Shown here: positions 27,442 to 34,866 of the stretch, in pieces
Layout: every line of letters starts with the position of its first letter
How positions within the stretch are numbered: position 1 is the stretch's first letter
Origin: Corynebacterium pseudopelargi
GTDB taxonomy: Bacteria > Actinomycetota > Actinomycetes > Mycobacteriales > Mycobacteriaceae
Reading direction: 5' to 3'
DNA: 64,000 nt
Assembly: GCF_003814005.1 (NCBI RefSeq)
Contig: NZ_CP033898.1
Location: 1,240,001-1,304,000 of the forward strand
Translations under genes and position numbers: made by a program
Notes under the pieces: model-generated
The model's database searches: none
The model's input: only the letters and a program-made list of their open reading frames with translations
Told to the model about the DNA's origin: nothing

Positions 27442-28521
27442 CTACCCCACGTTCAAACTAGCTCGTTCAGGGTGTTTTTCTCCGTAGGTGAACGGCTTGC
27501 TCCGTTGCTTCGGGGCGAGTAGTCCGGCTGTTTCGAGTTCTTTCAGGCCTCGCTTTTCCAGCGTTGCTGCCTGTAGCTCCGGTATCTGTTCAGCAACGTA
27601 GTTAGCCACGTCCTTAACAGTCGTGAGCTTGCTTTGCACAGCCAAGGTTGCAATACGTTGGTTGCGGTTCAACGTCTCCGAAGACCGTTGTTGCTTGGGG
27701 GTGCTGGAGTGCTCCCGGAGCAATAAACGCCCTGCTTCGGGATCAAGGTCACACACAATGTTAAGTGGTTCACCGTTGTTGGCTACCGACTTCACCACTC
27801 GCTTAAAGCTGGTAGGCGAATCTCCCGGTTTATCCAACTCAACACGAACGCGGGCGTACTGTGTCGCTGCGCTGTTTCCTTGTGGTCGGTGCGTTTTCGA
27901 TCCGTGGAAGCGACTATCCGAAGAATGATGCACCAACACCACGGCAATACCCCGGCGGGTAAATTCTCCTAGGTACTCGTTCCAAAGCCGATACCATGGC
28001 CGATGTTCGTTTACGTCCTCACCACCGATTACCCCGTGGGCGTGGTCTAGCACCACAACACCGATACCTTCGGCTTCAGCGTTTACGGCTAAGTGATACC
28101 AATACTCCGGTTCCGCCATACGTTCAGCCCGAACACTCAAGGCGCACTCCGGATCAGCCCCGATAACCTCCAATCTTTCCCGGTATTCCTCGATGCCTTG
28201 ATAGTCCGTGGTGATAATCAGCGAACGAACCCCGCTGCTGGTTGGGGTTTGGCCGAGCACTTCCCTACCGCTGTACAACGCTTCGACAAGGTTCGCCACT
28301 AAAAAGGACTTACCCGTTTTCGACTCTCCGTAAACAAGCGTGGTGGTGGTCGCCACCAATCCGGGGATTAACCAAAAGTCACCAACACCGGGGCGTGGTA
28401 CATCGAAAATGGGGCGTAGCCCGTAGCGACTCCGGGCGATATACACCGATCTTGCTACCTCTCCCATGTCTGTAAGCATCACGTTTCCTTCTTCGTCTTC
28501 TGTGTAGTAGTCGTTTTCCAT
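27442..28521 (-). CDS. RepA/DnaB-like AAA ATPase (AAA_25), putative replicative helicase
   Basis: 359 residues from the ATG at 28521, which has AGGAG 6 nt upstream; the longer ORF to 28566 has none. A RecA-type core: Walker A GESKTGKS near residue 80, Walker B VVVLDHA near 172, and a VLVHHSS sensor motif near 212. The C-terminal ~90 residues look like a winged-helix (KLTTVKDVANYVAEQI, RGLKELETAGLL). This architecture is shared by hexameric helicases of plasmids such as RSF1010 RepA and by phage and satellite replication ATPases. It is the best evidence that the element replicates on its own after excision. Confidence 0.82.
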   Translation of the reverse strand: MENDYYTEDEEGNVMLTDMGEVARSVYIARSRYGLRPIFDVPRPGVGDFWLIPGLVATTTTLVYGESKTGKSFLVANLVEALYSGREVLGQTPTSSGVRSLIITTDYQGIEEYRERLEVIGADPECALSVRAERMAEPEYWYHLAVNAEAEGIGVVVLDHAHGVIGGEDVNEHRPWYRLWNEYLGEFTRRGIAVVLVHHSSDSRFHGSKTHRPQGNSAATQYARVRVELDKPGDSPTSFKRVVKSVANNGEPLNIVCDLDPEAGRLLLREHSSTPKQQRSSETLNRNQRIATLAVQSKLTTVKDVANYVAEQIPELQAATLEKRGLKELETAGLLAPKQRSKPFTYGEKHPERASLNVG

Positions 28522-28550
28522 TAATTCTCCTGCCTCCTCGTATGTTTGTT

Positions 28551-28577
28551 CGAACGAATGTAGCACAGCCGTTCGAA
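28551..28577 (-). promoter_or_regulatory. Promoter of the AAA ATPase gene with TTCGAA repeats
   Basis: An extended -10, TGTGC followed by TACATT (28562-28557, minus strand), lies about 36 nt before the ATG. Two GTTCGAA elements (28549 and 28571) flank it, the second inside a GCCGTT-TTCG-AACGGC hairpin, which may be an operator or the end of the upstream transcript. Confidence 0.45.
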
Positions 28578-28609
28578 AACGGCGCTACAAGCCCCTCTCA
28601 GTGGGTGTT

Positions 28610-29275
28610 TCAGTCCGGATAGTCTTCACCCTCGTTACCGCTGGTTAAACCGCTTAAAACGGCTTCTACAGGCTCTCCCCTGTAAGGGGTATCGCTCCAG
28701 GTGCTGTGGCTGTAGTTCAGTAACGCTTCGGGCGGTTGATTGTTCGAACGGTTCTGCTTATGCCATTCGGCTACGGCCACAACAAAGTGCCTCGAGTTCT
28801 TGAACTCGTTAAAGCCCCTGGAGGTTGGCACCAGGTTGCCCAACGTTGTTCCCGGCGTTTCGGGATCACTCAACGGCGTGACGTGATCCAACTGCAACGC
28901 TTCTTGGGTACGGCCTGTGAGTTGTTCAATCACGGCTCCGGTGTAAGCGCACCTACCCGGCTCCAAGCCCTGCTGCCTCCAGTGCTCCAGCAACTCCGGG
29001 GCTGTGAACGCTTCTACCGGCTTACCCCGCTGCTTTGCGTGGTCGCGTGCATACTTGACTTTGCTTCGGAGTGAAGCATCTCCGGAGCGCCACACTTGTT
29101 GCCTGGCCTTCACACAGGCCTTACAGCGACTGTGGATGCCGTGGTAGCCGTGCTTGTCGTTGTGGAACTGTGTCAGCGCCCGAACACGTTTACACCCGGT
29201 GCAACGTCGTTTGCCCTCGACTTCTAGGGCGTCTCGTTCGGTTTTCCATTGTTTCGAGTGGACGCGGTACGCCAT
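28610..29275 (-). CDS. HNH endonuclease-like protein
   Basis: 221 residues. A four-cysteine zinc knuckle at residues 22-49 (CTGC...CKAC) is followed by an HNH core near 150-175: LDHVTPLS, NLVPTSR, FNEFKNSR. The CAYTG segment (about residue 116) belongs to the HNH zinc site. HNH proteins nick or cut DNA; in phages and satellites they act in packaging, homing or nick-joining. The ATG overlaps the stop of the upstream 61-residue gene (TAATG), so the two are coupled. The target is not predictable. Confidence 0.82.
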   Translation of the reverse strand: MAYRVHSKQWKTERDALEVEGKRRCTGCKRVRALTQFHNDKHGYHGIHSRCKACVKARQQVWRSGDASLRSKVKYARDHAKQRGKPVEAFTAPELLEHWRQQGLEPGRCAYTGAVIEQLTGRTQEALQLDHVTPLSDPETPGTTLGNLVPTSRGFNEFKNSRHFVVAVAEWHKQNRSNNQPPEALLNYSHSTWSDTPYRGEPVEAVLSGLTSGNEGEDYPD

Positions 29276-29460
29276 TACCGGCCACCCCCGATAGCTTCAA
29301 TGGCTTTGGTTGCGTTGTCTTCGGAGATAAGTTCAGCCCGGCTTAGTCCGGTGCCTTGGCAAACGTGGTCTACCCATTGGCGCAACATCCGTTGTTGTTG
29401 CCCGTACCGCCGGTTGTACATTCGTTGCTGCTCAACGGTTGCTCCGTTGCGATAGGTCAT
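29275..29460 (-). CDS. Small basic protein, paralog of the 59-residue protein at 31414
   Basis: 61 residues with a strong AGGAGG site. Sequence features: a Tyr/Arg/Gln-rich first helix (RMYNRRYGQQQRMLRQW) and a second helical part ending NATKAIEAIGGGR. The pattern Y..RY..Q.R..QW, then TGL-R-EL and NA..AI.A., is shared with the protein at 31414-31593. The size and charge would suit a DNA-binding accessory such as an excisionase, but no family is recognised. Confidence 0.7.
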   Translation of the reverse strand: MTYRNGATVEQQRMYNRRYGQQQRMLRQWVDHVCQGTGLSRAELISEDNATKAIEAIGGGR

Positions 29461-30040
29461 TGGCTCCTCCTAATGGTTAGGACAATTGGTTAAATAAAAA
29501 AGCCCCGTCTTATAGCCAGGGCGGTGCAGGTTCACAGAACCTATAGCGCCTTTCTTATAACGTGAGGTCAGTAGGGGTTTAGGTCGGCTTCTATCCCGTA
29601 CACGACCAGGCTCCCGCAGTCACGCCAGGTCTTCCGGGTGGGGAGGGGGAACCCCCCCCCTGGGGGTCTGGAAGCACCGGAACGTTGGCGTAACACACCT
29701 CCGATAAGAAACAGGCGCACGTAACCGTGCCACCAACGAACCGGATCCCTTAACCCACGGGGGGAAGCTGTTGTAGCGGGTGCAAGTAACCCGCTGTAGA
29801 TAAACCCAAGTGCAAGCACCCAACCTGCCTACACCCTGCACCCCAGGGCGGGAGGGGGCACCCCTGCCCCCTGTCCCCAGAGGGGTGCCTAGCCCTGCCC
29901 TAGCACCCGTGCATCCGGGTGCCCATCCCAGGCCGGGGCTGTACCCCGGCTCCCTTCCCAACCACTCAGCCGGGTGCCCTCCTACCCGGCTGTACGTATC
30001 CCCACCACCCGTAGGCGGTACATCCCTGGCATACACCTGC
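29461..30040. other. GC-rich non-coding tract with hairpin cluster
   Basis: 580 bp between two minus-strand genes. It begins with a terminator-like AAAAAAGCCCC / AT region near 29500 and has a C-run at 29652-29661. No convincing gene: the 138- and 81-codon ORFs on opposite strands are Pro/Gly-rich shadows of the repeats. The hairpin cluster at 29857-29992 is listed separately. Confidence 0.55.
29857..29992. repeat. Cluster of four GC-rich perfect hairpins
   Basis: Stems at 29857-29889 (GGCACCCCT/AGGGGTGCC), 29903-29922 (GCACCCG/CGGGTGC), 29932-29950 (GCCGGGG/CCCCGGC) and 29967-29992 (CAGCCGGGT/ACCCGGCTG). A further CCTAG/CTAGG stem follows near 30040-30056. Such clusters occur at single-strand or lagging-strand origins and transfer origins. 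Confidence 0.65.
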
Positions 30041-30835
30041 CTAGACGGTGCCTAGGCGCGCATCCACCCGGCGTGCCACATCCCTACGTTCGGTATCTTC
30101 CAGGGCGTTGTAGCCGTCTTCTAGCTGTTCTTTCTTTTCGTTGGCGACCTTTGGTGCCTCAAGTTTGAACGTGATGCCGTTGCGCACCAACGCTGCTAGC
30201 CACGGGTTAATGGCGCGGTAGACGTCCGGAGCGTGGTTGTTCAGCGCTTCTGCACGAACACACAGCAACCCTTCTTCCAGGCTGTTGTAGTCAGCGATTA
30301 GGAACACACGACTCTCCGGCTTGCATCGTTCGTTGTGTGGCAAAAGATCGGCAATGGATTGCAGGGTTTGAATGATCCCAGCAAGTTCGCTCGCTGCCTG
30401 TTTCGCTGCCTGGTACGCCTCGAATTGTTCAGGGGTGAAGTTGGTGAGGTCTCGAGCATCGAACCCTTCAGCGGGTAGTTGCTGGATAGCCTCAACGTAG
30501 CGTGGGGTTACATCCTCCAACCACACCTCCAACTGTTTCAGGTAGTGCTCGAAGTTCAACGCTGCTGCTTCTTTCAGTAGCCCATCCAATTGTTTGAGGT
30601 GATCGGCTACCGCTTGTTCAAACCGGCTTCGCTCCCCCGGCTTGGCTCCGTGGTGTGCGTACCAATCAGTCAAGGCTTTGGTGGACTTGTCTAGGTTGGT
30701 GAAGTCCATCATTGGCTTCTCAGGGGTTTGGAGCAACTGGAGTTCTTCGGCTTTTTGCAGAGCGTCTGCAACGCCTTCGGGGTGTTGTAGACCCGCGTTT
30801 AGTAGCAAGTCAATAGACGGGGTATCGGCATACAT
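30041..30835 (-). CDS. Hypothetical element protein, 264 residues
   Basis: Begins MYADTPSIDLLL with AGGAGG upstream. No family recognised. The protein is Glu/Leu/Ala-rich and mostly helical, with likely coiled-coil stretches at about 60-130 and 145-175; there is no signal peptide or membrane helix. It lies between the hairpin cluster and a 126-residue gene, all on the same strand, so they are probably one operon. A structural or DNA-associated role is possible but not shown. Confidence 0.75.
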   Translation of the reverse strand: MYADTPSIDLLLNAGLQHPEGVADALQKAEELQLLQTPEKPMMDFTNLDKSTKALTDWYAHHGAKPGERSRFEQAVADHLKQLDGLLKEAAALNFEHYLKQLEVWLEDVTPRYVEAIQQLPAEGFDARDLTNFTPEQFEAYQAAKQAASELAGIIQTLQSIADLLPHNERCKPESRVFLIADYNSLEEGLLCVRAEALNNHAPDVYRAINPWLAALVRNGITFKLEAPKVANEKKEQLEDGYNALEDTERRDVARRVDARLGTV

Positions 30836-30918
30836 GTGTAACCTCCTATGGTCGGTTTAGCCACGGTGTTGAACCGCGGTCTTGGGTTTGGTTTAGTTAC
30901 GTCACTGTGACGTTGGTG

Positions 30919-31299
30919 TTAGCGTCCGATGGTGGTCATAACGGACTCGAGTAGGGCATCATGCGGGCGTGGCTTTAGCCCGCTACCGTGGCCTTGTGAT
31001 GGATCAATAGCCGGTTGTGCGCGCTCTCGCTCCTCCAACGCTTCGGCAACTCGTCCGTGGTGTTCATCGGCAAACGCTGCTGCTTCATCCTTGGAGACTC
31101 CCAGATCTAGGGCGGATTGATACGCAACCTTCCATGCTTGGCTTCGGGTTGCTTCGGTTAGCAAGTCCACGGCGGTAGGCCGTGCTCCTAGATGTTCAGA
31201 AAGTGCTGCTCCGGCTGATCCCTTCGGGGTCAAACCGGCGTTGTTTAGGGCGCTCGCTACTTTGTGCAGCACCCCATCTCCGTTAAGCGGTAGGGTCAT
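30919..31299 (-). CDS. Hypothetical element protein, 126 residues
   Basis: Starts at the ATG at 31299 (MTLPLNGDGVLHKV) with AAGGAG upstream; the longer ORF to 31356 has no ribosome site. Ala- and Glu-rich, with helices around KVASALNNAGL and KDEAAAFADEHHGRVAEAL. No recognised domain. The C-terminus (PRPHDALLESVMTTIGR) is basic. Probably in the same operon as its neighbours. Confidence 0.72.
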   Translation of the reverse strand: MTLPLNGDGVLHKVASALNNAGLTPKGSAGAALSEHLGARPTAVDLLTEATRSQAWKVAYQSALDLGVSKDEAAAFADEHHGRVAEALEERERAQPAIDPSQGHGSGLKPRPHDALLESVMTTIGR

Positions 31300-31413
31300 G
31301 TGTTTCTCCTTGACTTGGTTGTGTTTTCCCTGTTGAGTAGCGGATCCGTTCCGCAACCGTTGGCTTATGGGAAGACGGTCGAAAACCCCTGGTCGTGTTA
31401 GCGCGTCCGGGGG

Positions 31414-31593
31414 TTACTTGTTGTCGCGTAAGGCGTCAATAATCGCCCGTGCGTTTGGTTCCGTGGTGAGTTGGCGAACCGTGATGCCTACGGCATCGGC
31501 AATGTCACTAAGCCACTGCCTACGGCGTGCTTGTTCACGTCGGTAGCGTTTGGTGTACTCCGTTTGCATTGCTCTTTGGCGTGGTGTGAGCAT
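31414..31593 (-). CDS. Small basic protein, 59 residues
   Basis: Starts at MLTPRQRAMQ with AGGAGG upstream. Arg/Gln-rich first helix (YTKRYRREQARRRQW) and a second part with TVRQLTTEPNARAIIDAL. It is a diverged paralog of the 61-residue protein at 29275-29460 (same Tyr-Arg, QW and NA..AI positions). It may bind nucleic acid; function unknown. Confidence 0.7.
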   Translation of the reverse strand: MLTPRQRAMQTEYTKRYRREQARRRQWLSDIADAVGITVRQLTTEPNARAIIDALRDNK

Positions 31594-32371
31594 GGAAAAT
31601 GCCTCCTTTCTATCGCTATGTTTTCGGTGATAAAAAATGATCCGCCCCAATGGCGGAAAGTCGGTGTTGCCCGCTTCGTGGGGGCTATGGCTCCGTAGCA
31701 ACGTAAGGACGTATCAGAACAACAACACCGCGCCTCAAGCGCGGTTAATTACTCCGGGTGGTTCAGCTAGAAAACCCAAGCACCGCTACAAACCAACAAC
31801 GGCTCGTAACGGTGCCTGGCAACCATCAGGAGGAGAAAACGGGCGTCGCTAATACCCGCTTCGAGGAGTTACGCGGGTTTACCGCGCGTCTAGTGCTCCG
31901 GTGGAACGAATCCACGCGGGCTAAGTTTGAAAAAAGTCAGCATCACAAACGAAGGAATTACCCTTCATTAGTTAAGTACGTGTAACTTTTCAGTTTTCCG
32001 CCTAAAAAACACCTGTTTGTGACAAAATTAACAATAAGCAAGTGCAGTTGGGCAAAATACCTCTCACTTATTATGTAGGTGTCCAAACTGGATTTTGGAC
32101 CCCTTTTGTCAAGTAAATGAGAGCAATATCACTATAATGAACCCCCGTTTAGGGTGTTTTAGTCGTTCATTGTAAAGCTAAAGGACGTTTACCGGCTACC
32201 GGAACCCTAGGCACGCCCGAATCCAAACACGGTTACACAACTCCGATGCAGCGCTGCTCGAAGCGATGACCGAACCCGCCACTGCTAGGCATAAGGGTGC
32301 TCCATCTCGAAACAGTCCCCTAAAACTCGCTGTAAGCTATTCTCCCGCGTTAGAACGTGTGTTCTATGGTT
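31594..32371. other. Non-coding tract between small gene and HTH gene
   Basis: About 780 bp, AT-rich in its middle (31940-32140). A consensus -10 TATAAT on the plus strand is at 32133-32138, with TTGTCA 21 bp before it (too far for an ideal promoter). The string ACACCTGTTTGTG near 32009 is also in the first palindromic site at 25751. A GAACGTGTGTTCTA-like element near 32352 and GAACGGGTGTTCTA near 25618 are similar. I see no gene. Confidence 0.45.
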
Positions 32372-32986
32372 TTACACCTTTGGATTATTTTCTTCGCTTA
32401 AAACGGCTGTGAGGGCTTCTACTTCTTCGGTGGTGGGCTGTAACCAGAGGGTTTTTCCTTTTTCCGTCCAGTGCAACCCGTTGCGGATCCGAATAAGGTA
32501 ATCACCGTCGCTGTTGGTGCGCGGTGTGAACATAAACCCGCCCGTTGAAGAAACACGCGGTATCGGTGGTTGCCTCGGATCAAAGTCTACGACTTGCTGG
32601 AACACCGTTATTTTTCGGTAGAACGCTGCTAGGCGTTTTCTGGTTGATCCCTGCACCCCGGCTAGCCCTTGCAACCTGTATCGGGCGTGCGCTCGTAGCG
32701 ACTGCAAAATAACGTTGTTGCCGTGCTTTACCTGGTCTACATCCCAGGGTAGGTGTTGGGTTATCTCCCCTGCTTCGGCGGTAAGACCCGCCCGTTTGGC
32801 TAGGTAGTGAATGTGTTGGCGACTTACTCCGAAGGTTCTTGCTATGCCGGATTGGCTGTTACCTTCGGCCAATAATCCGGCTACCAACTCAGGGGTTAAA
32901 CGTGTCTGGTTCACGTTCTTTACTGTATCGGGGGCTTGGGTGTTCTTCGGTAGGTTGTTCCGGTGGCGGTGCCTAAACGAAAACAT
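32372..32986 (-). CDS. HTH-domain regulator of the element
   Basis: 204 residues with GAGGGG upstream. A helix-turn-helix lies at about 30-66 (LTPELVAGLL, GNSQSGIARTFGVSRQHIHYLAKRAGL). The C-terminal half has a conserved block: VVDFDPRQPPIPRVS, TGGFMFTPR and DYLIRIRNGLHWTEKGKTLW. The same block occurs in the protein at 35367-35936, outside the right repeat, with about 40% identity by eye. A transcriptional role is inferred from the HTH; the C-terminal domain is unknown to me. Confidence 0.75.
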   Translation of the reverse strand: MFSFRHRHRNNLPKNTQAPDTVKNVNQTRLTPELVAGLLAEGNSQSGIARTFGVSRQHIHYLAKRAGLTAEAGEITQHLPWDVDQVKHGNNVILQSLRAHARYRLQGLAGVQGSTRKRLAAFYRKITVFQQVVDFDPRQPPIPRVSSTGGFMFTPRTNSDGDYLIRIRNGLHWTEKGKTLWLQPTTEEVEALTAVLSEENNPKV

Positions 32987-33275
32987 AGTTTGCCCCTCGC
33001 TGGATAGCCTGCCCAGCTTGCCTGCCCTTTGAACCGAAAACCGTTGCTATCCCACGACGTTTAGACCCTTCACGCTGGATAGTGCGTGGGGTCTTAGCGC
33101 ATGGCCACTTAGCAAGCGGATCAGGCTTGCACGGCTCCCGCAACCTTCAATCCCAAAGACTCAAGACCGTTTACAGAATCGTTCAGATTGTGGTTGTTGG
33201 CGCTTCACGGCTTGCAACCGTGCGTGGCGACTGGATCGGCGTCAAACCCAGTTTCTTACAGTTTTCCCAATAAAC

Positions 33276-33345
33276 GCCCGAAGTTGGTTTTCGTCTAACC
33301 CTCGTGAGTAACGACGCCCGCGCCACGGTTTTACGCGGGTTGTTT
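33276..33345 (+). ncRNA. Candidate small RNA, copy 1
   Basis: GCCCGAAGTTGG (33276-33287), TCTAaCCC and G.GAG, then a terminator stem CCCGCG/CGCGGG (33317-33339) with a TTGTTT tail. Copy 2 lies 120 bp further. Both are preceded by a GTGGCG...GGATCGG context. Confidence 0.5.
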
Positions 33346-33371
33346 GACACCTACCTTTTCGTGTATCGTTA
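33337..33371 (+). promoter_or_regulatory. Possible promoter for the second small RNA
   Basis: TTGTTT (33340-33345) and TATCGT (33364-33369) are 18 bp apart on the plus strand, directly upstream of copy 2. The -35 overlaps the T tail of the first terminator. Confidence 0.35.
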
Positions 33372-33395
33372 GTGGCGGATCGGTTTTTATTTCCT

Positions 33396-33447
33396 GCCCG
33401 AAGTTGGCCGGTCTAGCCCCTGCGAGCTGTAAGCTACGGGGGCTTTC
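33396..33447 (+). ncRNA. Candidate small RNA, copy 2
   Basis: GCCCGAAGTTGG (33396-33407), TCTAgCCC and G.GAG, followed by a terminator hairpin: AGCCCC (33415-33420) pairs with GGGGCT (33439-33444) around an inner AGCT/AGCT stem, then TTT. Same layout as copy 1. Confidence 0.5.
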
Positions 33448-33488
33448 CTCGTTCAGGTGGAAAATAGACCCGGAGGCCTAGTGCGCTC

Positions 33489-33505
33489 CGGGGACTCGAA
33501 CCCCG
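33489..33505 (-). other. tRNA T-arm-like fragment
   Basis: On the minus strand CGGGG-TTCGAGT-CCCCG is a perfect T-stem and T-loop, followed by GAGCGCA. No matching acceptor 5' strand, D-arm or anticodon arm is found upstream, so it is at best a tRNA remnant or mimic. Confidence 0.4.
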
Positions 33506-33538
33506 GTGTATGCCGTCAGCGCTACCTGCTACTTCAAG

Positions 33539-34033
33539 CTAGGAATTTGCACCGTCTACGGGTGGTTCCGGTTGATCGCTAGCGGGAGCGAACCACCATG
33601 AGAGTGACTCGCCACACGCGGTTGTTGAGTCCTCCCAAACCTTCAGCTTGAAGGGCACAAGGCTGTGGTCTGCAACAAACTTCCACACCACAAGGTAGGC
33701 GGTATCAGTCAAGGGCAGATCTGCATCTGCCATAACAAACAGTTGTCCATCTTCGACGTTGGCGAACAGAGTTCCTGGCACATCGGAGATAATCAGGTCG
33801 TTGTGCATCGGCTGTGTTGGGAGATTAGCCAGCGCGCCTTTGACTCGCTCCAGTTGTTGCGGTGTAGCAAAACCCACTAGCCCCGCTGGCTCCGGAAAAG
33901 CGTTGTGCTTATGTCCGTAGTCTTCGGCCTGTTGCATCGCATCCAATGGATCCCGGCGATTGTTGGTGTGCAGATGGATTACCGCCCCGTTGTTGGCGGT
34001 TACGGTCTTACTTTTCAAGTTGGTTGTGGTCAT
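33539..34033 (-). CDS. Hypothetical element protein, 164 residues
   Basis: Begins MTTTNLKSKTVTANNG with GAGGAGG upstream. No family recognised. Soluble, mildly acidic, with a beta-rich middle (LFANVEDGQLFVMADADLP) and a Trp-containing C-terminal part (SLSWWFAP). It is the gene nearest the right end of the element and the first transcribed from that side. Function unknown. Confidence 0.75.
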   Translation of the reverse strand: MTTTNLKSKTVTANNGAVIHLHTNNRRDPLDAMQQAEDYGHKHNAFPEPAGLVGFATPQQLERVKGALANLPTQPMHNDLIISDVPGTLFANVEDGQLFVMADADLPLTDTAYLVVWKFVADHSLVPFKLKVWEDSTTACGESLSWWFAPASDQPEPPVDGANS

Positions 34034-34162
34034 TCCTGCCTCCTCGACATGTCCACTTCAAGGGCACGGTTATGCCCTAACGTTGGTGTATGGTCATGTC
34101 CAAGGCGGGTAGTGAAAACCCACTAAAAGCGGTATCACTTCGGAGTTCCTTTTGCCCCTCGC

Positions 34163-34203
34163 GGGGGTCAAGGGGTCGCAGGTTCAAATCCTGTCAGTCC
34201 GAC
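34163..34203 (+). repeat. attR: right copy of the 41-bp direct repeat
   Basis: Identical to 24164-24204. Upstream sequence here is unrelated to the tRNA 5' half, so it is not a functional tRNA. Confidence 0.93.
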
Positions 34204-34209
34204 AACCAA

Positions 34210-34252
34210 CCGTGAGGCCGGAGTTTAAAACTTCCGGCCTCACGGCCTTTTT
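34210..34252 (+). terminator. Native tRNA-Pro terminator, displaced
   Basis: A 13-bp perfect stem, CCGTGAGGCCGGA (34210-34222) with its complement (34233-34245), then CCTTTTTCTC. It now sits after attR, 10 kb away from the tRNA it served. Confidence 0.75.
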
Positions 34253-34340
34253 CTCTATTCCACTACTTAAGACTGAGTCACTGCCTTATATGGGCTTTGA
34301 GCGGGAAAACCGACGAAATGAAATTTGCTTCCCCCGAACA

Positions 34341-34459
34341 TCCGGCGTGTCGTTGCCCGCACTAGTCACAGGCCCGCTGTATTCTACAAAACGTATATAC
34401 ACATCAAAGGCCTCCTCCTTTGGGGGTTATGGGCAGGGTAGCTTCGCTACCCTGCCCAT
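34341..34459 (+). ncRNA. Conserved non-coding unit, copy B
   Basis: TCCGGCGTGTCGTTGC at 34341-34356 is preceded, as in copy C, by AATTTGC-TCC. It is followed by GGCC CGCTGTA, TATATACAC, CCTCCTCCTTTGGGGG, and a 14-bp perfect hairpin (34429-34442 with 34446-34459) closed by a 3-nt loop. Confidence 0.55.
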
Positions 34460-34854
34460 GCCTTTCGGGGCACCTTTACATTGGTGCTGCTCCATTGCCA
34501 GAACCCCGGCATGGCCTGTTTTCCCAAAACGCTGTTCTAGGCTCCTCAAACCCTTCGGGCGCTTGAATCGAAGATTCGCTGAGTTTGGTCCCGCTCCGGT
34601 AATCACTATGCGTTGCCGCTCGCCACCAAGGATCGACACTGAACGCCTACTATTTTCGCCATAATCTAGACGGCGGGTTCATCTTTTTCGCCAATGGAGC
34701 CGAGCATCTCGGCCACGTCTCTCGCTACCCAGTGCGGTCCATTGCCCATCTTTACAGCTCACAGATCTGAGTCGTTGATCCTTGAAGCGAATAGCCTCCC
34801 GAACCGTCTTAAAGGAAGCGTCGATTCGGAGGTTGCCCCAACCCTCGGAAGCGA

Positions 34855-34866
34855 TGTCAGTCCGAC
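34855..34866 (+). repeat. Third, partial att copy
   Basis: TGTCAGTCCGAC, identical to the last 12 bp of attL and attR. What follows (CCGTGA.G, GTTTTAAA, GGCC-TTTT-C, TATTCCACT) matches the sequence after attR with decay, so this looks like an older integration boundary. Confidence 0.6.

Larger units (their letters stand above)
24205..34203. mobile_element. Integrated genetic element at tRNA-Pro, about 10 kb
   Basis: Bounded by 41-bp direct repeats of the tRNA 3' end. The integrase gene is adjacent to the left repeat and points inwards; the other genes (AAA ATPase, HNH protein, orphan genes, HTH regulator) are all on the minus strand. Codon use and base composition differ visibly from the flanks, with CGG/GGT-rich and hairpin-rich non-coding DNA. 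I find no capsid, terminase, relaxase, FtsK/TraB or T4SS gene, so it is not a complete prophage or a classical AICE. It may be a satellite or mobilisable element relying on helper functions, or one that lost them. Confidence 0.88.
34204..34854. other. Relic of a related element (unit B), non-coding
   Basis: Starts with the native tRNA-Pro terminator, then copy B of the conserved unit, its 14-bp hairpin, and CACTGAACGCCTAC (34637-34650) in the same order as in the intact element. ORFs here have no ribosome site; the 170-codon plus-strand ORF starts inside attR and translates the tRNA end, a known false gene type. Confidence 0.6.

Noticed and set aside
29620..30055. Overlapping ORFs on both strands in the GC-rich hairpin cluster
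   Set aside because: Pro/Gly-rich, no ribosome site, and explained by the inverted repeats.
34152..34664. 170-codon plus-strand ORF starting in attR
   Set aside because: Its first part is a translation of the tRNA-Pro 3' end, it has no ribosome site, and the rest overlaps the conserved non-coding unit and hairpin.
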